A stretch of DNA of 64,000 bases from Frigidibacter sp. SD6-1 (GTDB lineage: Bacteria; Pseudomonadota; Alphaproteobacteria; Rhodobacterales; Rhodobacteraceae), in the NCBI RefSeq assembly GCF_030143255.1, contig NZ_JARJNR010000003.1, forward strand, positions 1-64,000, written 5' to 3'. Positions 8,317 through 18,435 of this stretch are shown here, piece by piece (the stretch's first letter is position 1; every line of letters starts with the position of its first letter). The notes below the pieces were generated by a model. The model was not told where the DNA came from and made no database searches. It saw nothing but the letters and a program-made list of their open reading frames with translations. A program made the translations under genes and the position numbers.

Positions 8317-11300
8317 ATGCAAAAATCAAAAAGATCAGCGCGCTACGCGTTGTTACTATCGAGCAGCGCTCTCGCCCTCGGGCTGACAACCGGCTTGCCG
8401 GCGCGCGCACAGGTCGACTATCGCATCGGATCGGGCATCGCAGCGATCGGTGCGTCCGATGTGGTGGAGTCGTTCCAGCGGGCCCAGGCCGAGATCGAGG
8501 CGATCATCGACGCGGGCGGCGCTTCGGCCGGCATGATCCTGGATGAAAACGCGGCGGGCGGCACGGCGACGACGACGGTCGACGCAAACGAGGCGCTGGC
8601 CTCGGCCTCTGGCAACGAAAACACCGTTCTGGCCGACGCCAGCGTATCAGGCACCAGCGGCGCGGACAGTAACATTCTGGTCGCGGGCGCTCAGGAAATC
8701 ACCGGCCAGCCGATTTCGGCGGAAGTGAACAATGTCGATGCTTCGCTGTCCCTGACCCAACCGGGTGCGGGGTCTTCCTCGCAAGTGACCGACAATACCA
8801 TCAGCGCCGATCTGGCGGGCAACACCGGGTCGCAGACGATCCAGGGCCAGTTGAACAACCAGTTCGCCAACACCGATGCCGGCACCGGCGGTACGGTCAG
8901 ACTGGACCCGCCGGCAGGGATCGACATGGTCGATGCTGCGGATGCGGGTCTGCTTGTGGTTTCGGCGCAGGTTGCCGACAGCCTGAGCGCCAACACCACC
9001 AACGACAGCGCTGCCACCAGCTTTGCCACTGTCACAGGCGGCAGCGCGATCAGCCTGGCTGTCGACGGCAACTATGGCGCCGATCAGAGCATTGCTGTGA
9101 CGGGCAACACCCTGACTGCTGAATTCGATGCCAACCGCACGACGAACGGCATCATCCTGCAAGCGGGTGGCAAGAACGTCCTTGACTCGGCCGCCGGTGT
9201 GACGAGCGCACAGGCGTTTACCGACACGCGCGCGGCGGGTGTCGAGGCGGCGACCGTCACGGCAGGTACGGGCGAATCGCTGGTCTCGGGCGATGTGTCG
9301 CGTGCGACCGCAGGGACGTTCGACAATTCGTCCCTTTCGGTCAGCGGCAATACCGTTGCTGCCGATGGCAGCGGCAACACTGCCAGCAACAGCATCGCGC
9401 TGGAAAGCGGCATCCGTGTCGATGCGCCCGCAGGGCAGGGCCAGTCGAACACGGCAGACATGAACTCGGCCGATCTGACGCAAACCGCCGAGGGCGGGCT
9501 CTTCAACTCGACCGGTCAGCTGGTCGAGAACGCCAATGTCGCCTCCGTCCTGACGGGCGATGCGAACACGGCGGCGGTTCGTGCCGAAGTTGACGACAGC
9601 ATGAGCGGTTCGGGCATTGACGCCGACGGCAACGTGCTGCGCGCGACAGCCACGGGCAACGCGGCATCGGGATCGATCGGCGTCGGTGGCTCGAACAGCT
9701 TTGACGCGGCGGTTGCCTCGAACACCATGCAGGCCGTTCAGGTCGGCAGTGGCGATGGCGGCACGCTCGAAATCTCGTCGACGGTGACCAATGCCGACGT
9801 TCTGGCGCGCGGCGCCAGCAAGGCAGGCGTGGATATCACCGACGGTGCGATCAGCGCTGACGACAACATGCTTGCATCGATCGCATCGGCCAACACCAAT
9901 TCGCAGTCGGTGTCGGTTGCGTCCACGTCGGTCACCGATGACGGCGCGGCGGGCACTTCTCTGGCGCGCAGCGACCTCGCGGATGACGGCATCCTGCGTG
10001 CCGACGCAGGCATTTCCGCGATCAGCGGTCAGGCCCTGCGCGGCGATGCGACTGCGGTTTCAGTGACCTCCGAGATGACCGGCAGCGGCGCACAGCTCGT
10101 GGCCGGAGCAACGTCGGGCACGGATCTGTCCAACGTCTCGGCCTCGCTTCGCGGCAACGATGCCCAGTCCTTCGCGACGGGCAACGAGGCGGGCGTGAGT
10201 GTCGATGTGGTTGCAGATACGTCGATCGACAGCTCGGTAGCCGCCGTTTCGGCCCAGCAGATCGAACGTGCCAATATTGCGGCCACCCAATCGGGGACCG
10301 ATTTCACCGCAACCCTGAACAGCACGGGTGGCAGCGCCGACAACCTGAACATCGTTGTGGGTGACGACAACCTTGCAGATGGCCTGTTCGAGGGTAACAG
10401 CATCATCGCCGCAGCCACCGGTCAGACCAGCCGAGCCTCGCTGACCAGCGAAGCCGGCACCGACACGGTTCTGAGCGGCACCTATTCGGGCAGCGTCAAC
10501 AACCTCGATCTTGGCGGTGCGGTCATGCCCGATACGTCCTCGGCCATTGCCGAGCGTTCGGTCTTGACCGAACAGGTCATGTCGCGCGTCAACCTTGACG
10601 CTACCGTCTCTGACCCGACCCTTGCCGCCTCGCTCACAGCGACCGGCCAGTCGGTCCAGAACGTGGCGCAAGCGGTTGATGGCAACCGGATCACGGCCCA
10701 GACCCAGGGCAACGTCGCCACGAACGACCTTCAGCTTGATACCAACCGCCTTGACATGACTGCCGCGAAAGGCGGTGCTGCCGGAACCGCGGGTGTCGTG
10801 GCCACGGGCATCAGCCAGCTGATCGACGCGAACAGCACGCTGGAAGCCGACATCATCGCCTCTGCCGGTGCTGGCGAGGCCGAAATCGCCTCGACCGTGA
10901 CGAGCGGCGCGGGTGCGATTGCCGACACATCGATCAGCGCCAGCGGCAACCGTGTGACGGCCTATACCGCCGGCAACACGGCGACCTCGACGTTCGACGG
11001 CACCGGCAACGAACTGGTGACCGGCGGCGGCATCGCGACGACCGGCCTCAAGGTGGGTAACATCACCGGCGTGACCGAAGGCGAGATCGTCGCAAGCGAC
11101 GTGGCCATGGCCAACGGCGTGCAGCAAAGCAACAGCGCCTCGATCGACAGCGCGATCGGGTCGTCCGGCGGTGTCGGTGCCGAGCCGTTCGAGGTTGCGG
11201 CATCTGCCACGACGACCGGCCAGATTTCCGGATCGACGATCAGCGTTGACGGCAACACCGTCGTGAACGAAGGCCGCGGCAACGTCGCGATCGCTTCGAC

Positions 11301-14300
11301 CAAGCTCGACTACAACAACATCGACAGCAGCGCCCAGCTTGCCGTGTCGCAGGACAAGGCGTCAGGGGACGTGACGCTTGGCACGCAGGACGTGCAACTG
11401 TCGGCCGATGCGGTGAGTGCCGCGCAGGTTGCCGGAAGCTCGATCTCGGTCGATGGCAACACGCTGGCCACGCTGGCCACTGTGAACCGGTCGAATGCTG
11501 CGCTGACGCTGGATGCGGCCAACAGCCTGGCCGGACAGGCCGATCTGACGGCAGACAGCACCATCAACGACGGCAATCCCTCGAGCTTTGCCGCCATCAC
11601 GGACAGCGGCTATGCGCTTGCGACCCGGCAGAATGCGGGCATCGACGTCATGGCGTCGACCACTGCGTCCGAGCTGGAGGCCAGCGCCACGACCCTTGCG
11701 GGATCGACCCTCAGCGTGACCGACAACACGATGATTGCGCGTGCCCTGGTCAACAGCTCGACCGCGACGCTGGCCCAGTCGGGCGATACCAGTGTCGCAG
11801 CGGAAAGCGTGCTTCTGTCCGATCAGCAAAGCGATGGCGCCATCTCTGCAACCGCCCAGAACCTGAGCGCACGGGCAACCTTCGGCAGTGCAACGGGCAC
11901 GACGGCGGATTCGATCCTGGTTACCGGAAACGCATCCTCGGCCGAGGCCATCGGCGCCGAAGCGTCGAACACCCTGTCGGTGGCGAGCGCAGGTACCATC
12001 ACCGGCAATACGGGCGATGTGACCTCGACCGTCAATCTTGACGCGGCGACGCCGCTTCTGGACACGAGCGATACGTCGTCCCTGATGGCACTGCAAACCG
12101 TTGACGGGTCGGTAACCGCCGGCAACAGCCGGACCGGAGGCAACTTCGTCATCGATCAGAATGGCGCGTCGGGTGGCCTGAACGGCGATGCGGCCCGTGT
12201 CTCTGGCAACACCACGGTGGCAACTGCCACCGGCGGTACGATGACCAACACGCAATCCCAGGTGGCCGGTGCGCTTGACAGCCCCGACCAGACGCTCATC
12301 GCGGCGCAGCGGGGGGGTGCGGAAATTGTCGGCGAAGTGCTGGATCCCAATCACATGATTGATATCGACGGTACTGTAACCGACAGCCAGGTCGAACTGT
12401 CCGGCAACACGGCCAGTGCCACAGCCACGGCATTCGCAAGCGTGAACCGTCAGGTTCTGGATGCGGATGTGACCATCACCGGCGACAATAACAGCGAAGG
12501 CCAGTTCGCCTTCGAAGGTTCGGTGGGTGGCAGCGTCTCTGCCGATGTGGCCTTCCAGGCCGACTCGGTCCTGTCGGCCAGCCAGGTGCTGGCGGATGAC
12601 GACGCGACCGAAGTGCTTGCCCGGAACTATGGCGGTGCCATGGGCACGGCCAACGTGACCATCGACGGCGCGATCTCGGGCAGCTCGGTCATTGCCGACC
12701 GCAACACCGTGACCGCGGTGGGCCAGGGCCTGGCCACCACCAACAGCCAGACCATTGCTTCGGGTGCTTCGGCCACCGATCTGACGGCAGGTGTCCTGTC
12801 CTCACAGCGGTCCGAGCAGGGCGTGGTTTCGGACAACCGGTTCCAGGAGTTGACGATCAACGCGGGTGCAACGGCCACGGCAAGCACGCTCTCGGCTTCC
12901 GAGAACCGTGTGCAGTCGCAAAGCACCGTCATGTCGGCAAGCAACACGCTTGACAGCAGCTCGGGCACGGCGGCGACGTCGCAGGCGACAACCGGCATTC
13001 TTGGCGACGAGATGGCGTTTGTGAATGTCGGCTCGACCAGCGGCTCTTCGACCGTGACCGGTGACCGTGTCATCGCCTCGAACCAGATCAATCTGGCGGG
13101 CGCGAACGAGACCGATGCGATGACGGTCGGCACCGTGATCGGCATTGACGTGACGGGTGCCGTCACCGCCAACAGCGCGGTCGACCTGAACCGTAACGTC
13201 GTGTCGGCAGCGTCGACCGGTGCGACCGTGACCAACCGTCTGACCAACACGGCCGAGACGGAAAACACGGCCTACTCGGCGATCCTGGCCAACCAGGAAA
13301 CCAACAACGTGCAAAGCGCAGAGGTCACTGCGAGCACCTTGTCGGTCGATCTGGGCGGCGCGCTGAGCGACACGTCGGTCGGTGTGGCAGGTAACATCCT
13401 GTCGGCTTCGTCGACCGGGCTGCGCTCGTCCAACACGCTGCTCGCCGCAGGCGGCGCCATGTCGGGCAACCAGGCGTCTGGCACGAACGAGAAGATCGAG
13501 CTTTCGACCAGCGGTACGAACGGCCTGATCACGACAGACGGCTTCTTCACCGTGGCCAACGTGCAAGAGCGCAGCGCAGGTGCGCTTGACGCCGATGCCG
13601 CACAGAACCGCATCACGCTTGATGTGGCAGGTGCGGTGACGGACGCATCGGTCATCAACGATGCCAACACCGTCGAGGCCATGGCTGTGGGCATGACCAC
13701 GTCCAACCTGATCGGCCTGACATCGCAATCCGATGTTCTGGCCGATCTTGGCGGCAGCAACTCGGTCCAGATCGCGAATGCCCAGGTGGCCGGTGCAACC
13801 GCATCCACCGCGGCGGACGTGACCGATACGATCATCTCCACGACCCTCGATGGTGCCGTGGGCGGAACGAGCGTTTCGGCGGATGGCAACAAGCTGCTGG
13901 CCTACTCGGAATCGATTGCTGCCAGCAATGCCATCACCTCTTCGGTCGGCACGGCAACCCGCGGCGGCGGCGCAAACCATGCGACGCTGGCCTTCAACGG
14001 GACCGACATGGTTTCGCACAGCGAAGGGGATTACGAGATCGCATCGCAGCAGAAGACCGCTGTGGGCGCGACGACGACCAGCACCATTGCACCGGCTTCG
14101 GGCTCGGCTTCGACCGGTGTGTCCATCGACCTCGCCGCTGGCGGCGTGACCGATGGCACGGTGACGGCAAGCGACAACAGCCTTCGGGCCATCGCAAACG
14201 GCACCCGTGTGGCCAACAGCATCGAAACCGAGGTGGGCACCCTGCTTGAGGGCGCGAACCACACGATCTCGAACGGCCAGATGGTTGGCGGCGCCGTGTC

Positions 14301-16869
14301 TGCGCAGATGGCTGGCGGCACCGTCGATATCAACAACGACGGCGCTCTCAGCGGATCGCTCGCGGTGGACGGCAACGCCTTCGTCGCGGCAGCGACCGGC
14401 GGCTCGGCCACCAACTCGATCGTGAACAGCTCGGGCAGCATGACCTTCGGTGTCGCGTCGATGCAGCCGGCCAGCACGGCGCAGGCAAGCGTGAACGGGA
14501 CAGGCAACCTGTCGATCAACCTCGACACTGTTCAGCCTGACTACATCTTTGCCCTGATGAACGCGCAAACCCGCGATCCCATCGCAGCAGTCACCAGCTC
14601 TGTCACCGGCAATACCGGTGTCTCCGGCACGGCGTTCGGCATGTCCATCACGCAGGACGGCCTTCTGGACGGCTCGGCCTCGGTCGACGGCAACATGGTT
14701 CTGGCACAGTCGAACGGCCTGACCGCGACCAACGCGATATCGGCCGCGGCGACCAACACCATCGGCGATGTCGGCTCGGCTCTGGTCAGCCTTCAGTCCA
14801 ATGAAGGTGCGGCCACCAACGCCTTCGTCAACACCGAGGCCACCGACCGGGCAGGCCTGTCGATCCTGGCAGGTGCGGCGGTCAACGGCACCCTTTCGGT
14901 CGAGCAGAACCAGGTCATGGCCAAAGCCGCGTCGAACACTGTGGACAACCGGCTGTCGATTGAAAGCGGCAACTCCTACACCCATGACAGCACGAACGAC
15001 GCTGGCGGTGTGGTTGTGACGGCGGCGAACCAGGGCATGGTTGCCTCGCAGACGAGCACGGCGCTGATCAACGGTCAGTACAATGCAGGAAGCGGCACGT
15101 CCGAAGTCCGCGCTGTCGATGTGAAGGCAACGGCGACGGGGGCATTGGAAGGGTCCATTCGTGTGGGCGACAACAGCCTGACGGCCGAGAACCGGGGGAA
15201 CCAGGCGTCGAGCCTGATCGCCGGCACTGTCGGCGGTGACATGGATGCGGCCGTGGCACTGATCAACTCGCAGGAAACCGCAAGCGGCGTCACGCAAACC
15301 GCTGCCATCAACACGACGAACACACTGTCGATCGGCGCAGAGACGCGCAGCACGGTCGATGGCTCGGTCTCAGTTGACGGTAACCGGATCGCGGCGACGG
15401 CTCAGTCCAACGAGGCGTCCAACCGCCTTGCCCTGGATGTGACCGGTTCGATCGGCTCGATCGGTACCAACCAGTTGCAATCGCTGGATCTTGACGGGGC
15501 AACCCGTGATCTGGAGATCGCTGCGGGTGACCTGTCGGTGGCGAACAGCCAGATCAGTGCGGGTGATGTTGTGGCCACGGCGTCCCTGGCGGATGTCAAC
15601 GTGAAGGCGCTGGGCGCGGTGGGCGGATCGCTGACACTGGCGGACAACGCCCTGACCACCACGGCACGGGCCAACTCCGCCACCAACATGGCGTCCCTGA
15701 CCACTGCCGGTTCGCTTGACTCTGCCGTGGCGGTCCTGAACGCGCAGGATGCCAAGGTGGCTGCCTCGCTCAGCTCGACCGTGACCGGCTCGGCCGCTGC
15801 AGGTGCAGAGACCATGCGGATCACCGCAGCGGGCGCTGTCACCGGGTCGGTGGATGCCACAAGCAACCTCGTGCAGGCCACGGCCCTGACCAACCTGGCG
15901 CAGAACAGCCTGATGGTCGATGCGGCCAACGGTGTGGGCGATGCCACCACCAACACGGCTGTCAGCACCGCGTCGGTCAATACGGCAACCGGGGACGTCA
16001 GCATCGCAAGCTCCAGCCTGTCCGTTCTCAACGACCAGGCAAGCGCTGCGGCGGTGACCAGCTCCGTTACGGATGTGGAAACGGCTATCTCGGTTGCCGG
16101 GACCACCACGGGGTCGCTGCATCTGGACGGCAACGCGATCAACAGCGACGCGCGGTCGAACTATGCGGTCAACACCATGCAGGTCGATCTGGGCGGGCAG
16201 CTGCAGGCCCCGGCGAGCATGGTCAACAGCCAATCGACCTCGCAGACGGCGGCTCTGAACTCCAGTGTCTCCGGTGGCGGAATGGCCCTGAACGGCGGGG
16301 GCAGCCTGACCGGTGCGGCGATTGTCGAGAACAATCGCGTCACCGCGAATGCGACCCAGAACCAGGCGTTCAACCACATGACCCTCAACGGATCCTCGAT
16401 GATCGGGTCTGTGACCGGAACGGCTACCGCTTCGCTTCAGGGCACCCTTGGCGGTGCAACCGGCGACGGGCTGGTTCTCAACAGCCAGCGCAACGCGGCA
16501 GCGGCCAACGCACTCGTGGAAGGTACGGTCATCTCGGCCGCTCTGAACACGGGAGCAGCCGCCGGTTCGATCAACGGCACCGCACGGGTTCAGGACAATG
16601 TCATCCTGGCCTCGGCCGCCGGCAACGTCGCGGACAACCGTCTGACGGTCGATGCGGTGGGTTCGGACCGGTCCGATCTGGTCATGGCGAGCGTTCAGCA
16701 AAACACCGCTGCAATCTCGTCGGTGGTTACCGGCTCTGCTCTGACGCTCAGCGTCGGCGGAGCGGCGACAACCGGTGTGACCGGCTCCATGGGGATCGCG
16801 GACAACTCGATCACGTCGGTGGCCCAGGGCAACGTGAATGTCAGCGTCCTGCGCGGAGGCTCGTTCTAA
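8317..16869 (+). CDS. Giant secreted repeat protein (2850 aa), candidate curli-like/holdfast-anchor adhesin
   Basis: The protein has a signal peptide (basic start, ALLLSSSALALGL, cleavage after ARA). Beyond it, nearly all of the 2850 residues are degenerate repeats. The best-conserved block reads roughly V-x-G-N-x-V-x-A-x-A-x-G-N-x-A-x-N-x-L (e.g. VSGNTVAADGSGNTASNSI). I count about 33 copies from residue ~157 to ~2827, a mean spacing near 83 residues. Between them a second block recurs, V-x-N-x-Q followed by V-x-A-x-V (e.g. LINSQETASGVTQTAAIN). Composition is Ala/Ser/Thr/Val/Asn/Gly-rich and acidic, and I noticed no Cys or Trp. Asn/Gln ladders in strand-turn-strand units are typical of curlins and beta-solenoids. 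There are no RTX nonapeptides, autotransporter barrel or LPxTG motif. A CsgG/HfaB-like lipoprotein follows three genes on, suggesting export through that pore. An HfaD-like anchor role is inference. Alternative: an adhesin exported by another route. Confidence 0.8.
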   Translation: MQKSKRSARYALLLSSSALALGLTTGLPARAQVDYRIGSGIAAIGASDVVESFQRAQAEIEAIIDAGGASAGMILDENAAGGTATTTVDANEALASASGNENTVLADASVSGTSGADSNILVAGAQEITGQPISAEVNNVDASLSLTQPGAGSSSQVTDNTISADLAGNTGSQTIQGQLNNQFANTDAGTGGTVRLDPPAGIDMVDAADAGLLVVSAQVADSLSANTTNDSAATSFATVTGGSAISLAVDGNYGADQSIAVTGNTLTAEFDANRTTNGIILQAGGKNVLDSAAGVTSAQAFTDTRAAGVEAATVTAGTGESLVSGDVSRATAGTFDNSSLSVSGNTVAADGSGNTASNSIALESGIRVDAPAGQGQSNTADMNSADLTQTAEGGLFNSTGQLVENANVASVLTGDANTAAVRAEVDDSMSGSGIDADGNVLRATATGNAASGSIGVGGSNSFDAAVASNTMQAVQVGSGDGGTLEISSTVTNADVLARGASKAGVDITDGAISADDNMLASIASANTNSQSVSVASTSVTDDGAAGTSLARSDLADDGILRADAGISAISGQALRGDATAVSVTSEMTGSGAQLVAGATSGTDLSNVSASLRGNDAQSFATGNEAGVSVDVVADTSIDSSVAAVSAQQIERANIAATQSGTDFTATLNSTGGSADNLNIVVGDDNLADGLFEGNSIIAAATGQTSRASLTSEAGTDTVLSGTYSGSVNNLDLGGAVMPDTSSAIAERSVLTEQVMSRVNLDATVSDPTLAASLTATGQSVQNVAQAVDGNRITAQTQGNVATNDLQLDTNRLDMTAAKGGAAGTAGVVATGISQLIDANSTLEADIIASAGAGEAEIASTVTSGAGAIADTSISASGNRVTAYTAGNTATSTFDGTGNELVTGGGIATTGLKVGNITGVTEGEIVASDVAMANGVQQSNSASIDSAIGSSGGVGAEPFEVAASATTTGQISGSTISVDGNTVVNEGRGNVAIASTKLDYNNIDSSAQLAVSQDKASGDVTLGTQDVQLSADAVSAAQVAGSSISVDGNTLATLATVNRSNAALTLDAANSLAGQADLTADSTINDGNPSSFAAITDSGYALATRQNAGIDVMASTTASELEASATTLAGSTLSVTDNTMIARALVNSSTATLAQSGDTSVAAESVLLSDQQSDGAISATAQNLSARATFGSATGTTADSILVTGNASSAEAIGAEASNTLSVASAGTITGNTGDVTSTVNLDAATPLLDTSDTSSLMALQTVDGSVTAGNSRTGGNFVIDQNGASGGLNGDAARVSGNTTVATATGGTMTNTQSQVAGALDSPDQTLIAAQRGGAEIVGEVLDPNHMIDIDGTVTDSQVELSGNTASATATAFASVNRQVLDADVTITGDNNSEGQFAFEGSVGGSVSADVAFQADSVLSASQVLADDDATEVLARNYGGAMGTANVTIDGAISGSSVIADRNTVTAVGQGLATTNSQTIASGASATDLTAGVLSSQRSEQGVVSDNRFQELTINAGATATASTLSASENRVQSQSTVMSASNTLDSSSGTAATSQATTGILGDEMAFVNVGSTSGSSTVTGDRVIASNQINLAGANETDAMTVGTVIGIDVTGAVTANSAVDLNRNVVSAASTGATVTNRLTNTAETENTAYSAILANQETNNVQSAEVTASTLSVDLGGALSDTSVGVAGNILSASSTGLRSSNTLLAAGGAMSGNQASGTNEKIELSTSGTNGLITTDGFFTVANVQERSAGALDADAAQNRITLDVAGAVTDASVINDANTVEAMAVGMTTSNLIGLTSQSDVLADLGGSNSVQIANAQVAGATASTAADVTDTIISTTLDGAVGGTSVSADGNKLLAYSESIAASNAITSSVGTATRGGGANHATLAFNGTDMVSHSEGDYEIASQQKTAVGATTTSTIAPASGSASTGVSIDLAAGGVTDGTVTASDNSLRAIANGTRVANSIETEVGTLLEGANHTISNGQMVGGAVSAQMAGGTVDINNDGALSGSLAVDGNAFVAAATGGSATNSIVNSSGSMTFGVASMQPASTAQASVNGTGNLSINLDTVQPDYIFALMNAQTRDPIAAVTSSVTGNTGVSGTAFGMSITQDGLLDGSASVDGNMVLAQSNGLTATNAISAAATNTIGDVGSALVSLQSNEGAATNAFVNTEATDRAGLSILAGAAVNGTLSVEQNQVMAKAASNTVDNRLSIESGNSYTHDSTNDAGGVVVTAANQGMVASQTSTALINGQYNAGSGTSEVRAVDVKATATGALEGSIRVGDNSLTAENRGNQASSLIAGTVGGDMDAAVALINSQETASGVTQTAAINTTNTLSIGAETRSTVDGSVSVDGNRIAATAQSNEASNRLALDVTGSIGSIGTNQLQSLDLDGATRDLEIAAGDLSVANSQISAGDVVATASLADVNVKALGAVGGSLTLADNALTTTARANSATNMASLTTAGSLDSAVAVLNAQDAKVAASLSSTVTGSAAAGAETMRITAAGAVTGSVDATSNLVQATALTNLAQNSLMVDAANGVGDATTNTAVSTASVNTATGDVSIASSSLSVLNDQASAAAVTSSVTDVETAISVAGTTTGSLHLDGNAINSDARSNYAVNTMQVDLGGQLQAPASMVNSQSTSQTAALNSSVSGGGMALNGGGSLTGAAIVENNRVTANATQNQAFNHMTLNGSSMIGSVTGTATASLQGTLGGATGDGLVLNSQRNAAAANALVEGTVISAALNTGAAAGSINGTARVQDNVILASAAGNVADNRLTVDAVGSDRSDLVMASVQQNTAAISSVVTGSALTLSVGGAATTGVTGSMGIADNSITSVAQGNVNVSVLRGGSF
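8785..16860 (+). repeat. About 33 degenerate ~83-residue coding repeats inside the giant protein
   Basis: The GN-x-V-x-A-x-A-x-GN-x-A-x-N block recurs with conserved Asn positions but diverged flanks. First half (residues ~157-1200) and last half (~2200-2830) copies keep the second Asn (GN). Middle copies often replace it (e.g. TGLRSSN, ESIAASN, TGGSATN). No long exact DNA repeats were noticed, unlike the RTX gene at 20353. This implies an old expansion under protein-level selection. Confidence 0.75.
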
Positions 16870-16886
16870 CCACCACTCACAAGACC

Positions 16887-16914
16887 GTCCCTGGCGCTTC
16901 TCGGTGCCAGGGAC
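16887..16914 (+). terminator. Intercistronic hairpin after the giant gene
   Basis: GTCCCTGGC and GCCAGGGAC form a 9-bp stem, extended by a G-U and a C-G pair, 17 bases after the stop at 16869. No T run follows. It may be a partial terminator or mRNA-stabilising hairpin. Such an element would allow the structural gene to be expressed above the three export/accessory genes downstream. Confidence 0.5.
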
Positions 16915-16995
16915 ACCCCCCGAAACTCGACACACCCATACGCAACAGACAGCGCATGCCCCGACAAGGGCATGCATAATCACAGGAGAGAACCG

Positions 16996-17589
16996 ATGCG
17001 TTTTTCTTTTATCCCTCTGGCTCTTGGCTGCCTAATTCCCTTTGCGGCACATGCCGCCGACACCGAGGGCAAGTACGCGGTCCGAGGCGCTGGAGCGCAA
17101 AGCTGCGAAAACCTGGCCAGCGTGATCGACTCGGACGATGCCGAGCAGAAGCGCGATGCGATCCTTGTCTACTCCTCCTGGATGTCGGGCTATGTCAGCT
17201 CGCTCAATCGCGTCACCACCAGTGCCTATGAGGTGATGCCGATCCTGACAGAAAGCGATGTCCTGGCCGTTTTGCTGACCCAATGCCGCCGCCAACCCGA
17301 AATGCTGGTCGAGACGGTCGCCTTCAACATCGTCGAAGAACTGGCCAAGGCAGCCGCGCTGACCGCGGAAACGCCGGTGGCGGAACTGGATGTGGACGGC
17401 AAGACGCGCCGGTTCCGTGAAGGCACCCTGGTCCTGGTCAACGCCAAGCTGGCCGCCGCCGGGTTTGAACAGGATGAGGGCACCACCGTCCCTCAGGAAA
17501 GCGCCCTTCGGGCCTATCAGGAGAAGAATGATCTGCCCGAAAGCGGGGTGCTCGATCTGGCGACGCTCCTTCGGCTTTTGCTGAGCTGA
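16996..17589 (+). CDS. Periplasmic HdeA/Rap1a-like protein with peptidoglycan-binding-like C-terminus
   Basis: This 197-residue protein has a signal peptide (MRFSFIPLALGCLIPF, cleavage AHA-AD). The central part has the pattern SCENL..., SSWMSGYVSSLN..., LLTQCRRQPEMLVETV. This matches the helical two-cysteine HdeA/Rap1a-type fold of small periplasmic chaperones or immunity proteins. The last ~40 residues (ESALRAYQEKNDLPESGVLD) resemble a peptidoglycan-binding-1 repeat. The start at 16996 is chosen for the CACAGGAGAG site; an upstream in-frame ATG at 16972 lies before that site. Position between the giant repeat protein and the CsgG-like pore suggests a CsgE/CsgC-like handling or wall-docking role, which is inference. 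Confidence 0.65.
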   Translation: MRFSFIPLALGCLIPFAAHAADTEGKYAVRGAGAQSCENLASVIDSDDAEQKRDAILVYSSWMSGYVSSLNRVTTSAYEVMPILTESDVLAVLLTQCRRQPEMLVETVAFNIVEELAKAAALTAETPVAELDVDGKTRRFREGTLVLVNAKLAAAGFEQDEGTTVPQESALRAYQEKNDLPESGVLDLATLLRLLLS

Positions 17590-17655
17590 ACCCTGTCGCT
17601 GAAAACGCGATGAGCGCGGCCGCCGCGCAGCCTTTCTGTACTGAGGAAAAAGATT

Positions 17656-18435
17656 ATGAGTAGGCTACTCGCACACCAAACCGGCAAAAAGTCGGATTTC
17701 CGCTTCTCGACCGTTATACCGGCGATCGGGCTTGCGCTTGCCCTTATGCCGGAGGCTGCCCTGGCCAACGGGTTCGGAGAAAACGCCCACTGGCAGTTTC
17801 GCACAGATGAAGAATTCATCGCCCAGCTGACCGCCCTTGGCCTGCGTGAAAGGGAACAAAACGGCAGTTTCGGCCCAGGCGACACGATCTACAACATCGC
17901 CGGCGACATGATCAATTGCAATGTGACGTCCAGCGCGGCCGGCAATACCAGCAGCGCGACACAGGACGGTCGCTCAATCGGGAATGAAGTGTCGGACGGG
18001 GGCAGCATCGCTGCGGATTCGGCAGGCAATGGAAACTCGGGCGAGCAGCAGGGCGGAACGTTCAGCGGCTCGAACTCTTTCGGCGACCTGGAAACCGGCA
18101 GCACCAGCACTTTGGACGGGTTCAGCGACGCCGGCGCTCAGACGATCACGACGACGCAGGACAATGACGGCGATCAGACGGCTGAAGTCAACGACAGCGG
18201 CATCAGCAATTCGCTTGACGGGGGCACCGGCGGCAACACCTCTCCGGTCCTCAATTCGACCCAAGGCCTGACGGACAGTCCTGTCACCGCGGCGATCAAC
18301 GACAGCCAAGCCTGCAGCTTCACCCAGATTGAAGGCAATCGCGACAGCATGATCGTCCATGACGTCAGCAGCACCAGCACCAACAGCACGACGGGGTCGG
18401 TTGATGGCGGGCTCAATTCCGGAGACAACCAATGA
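17656..18435 (+). CDS. Secreted Asn/Ser/Gly-rich protein, candidate minor curli/HfaA-like subunit
   Basis: This 259-residue protein has a signal peptide ending near ALA-NG. It is followed by a short helical segment containing AHWQFRTDEEFIAQL and then a low-complexity Asn/Ser/Gly/Thr tract with SAAGNTSSAT and DSAGNGNSGEQQGG. The WQFRT-then-N-rich layout recalls HfaA, the small CsgA-like holdfast anchor of Caulobacter, but I cannot confirm homology from memory. Two cysteines (INCNV and QACSF) flank the low-complexity tract. A GAGGAAAAA site precedes the ATG. The stop overlaps the start of the CsgG-like gene by four bases (ATGA), indicating coupled translation. Likely role: nucleator or minor subunit of the fibre. 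Confidence 0.6.
   Translation: MSRLLAHQTGKKSDFRFSTVIPAIGLALALMPEAALANGFGENAHWQFRTDEEFIAQLTALGLREREQNGSFGPGDTIYNIAGDMINCNVTSSAAGNTSSATQDGRSIGNEVSDGGSIAADSAGNGNSGEQQGGTFSGSNSFGDLETGSTSTLDGFSDAGAQTITTTQDNDGDQTAEVNDSGISNSLDGGTGGNTSPVLNSTQGLTDSPVTAAINDSQACSFTQIEGNRDSMIVHDVSSTSTNSTTGSVDGGLNSGDNQ

Noticed and set aside
10060-15297. Several long minus-strand open frames (10060-11127, 11362-12354, 12802-15297) opposite the giant repeat gene
   Set aside because: They lack ribosome sites and domain patterns, have Arg/Gly/His-rich shadow composition, and arise from the biased codons of the plus-strand repeats.
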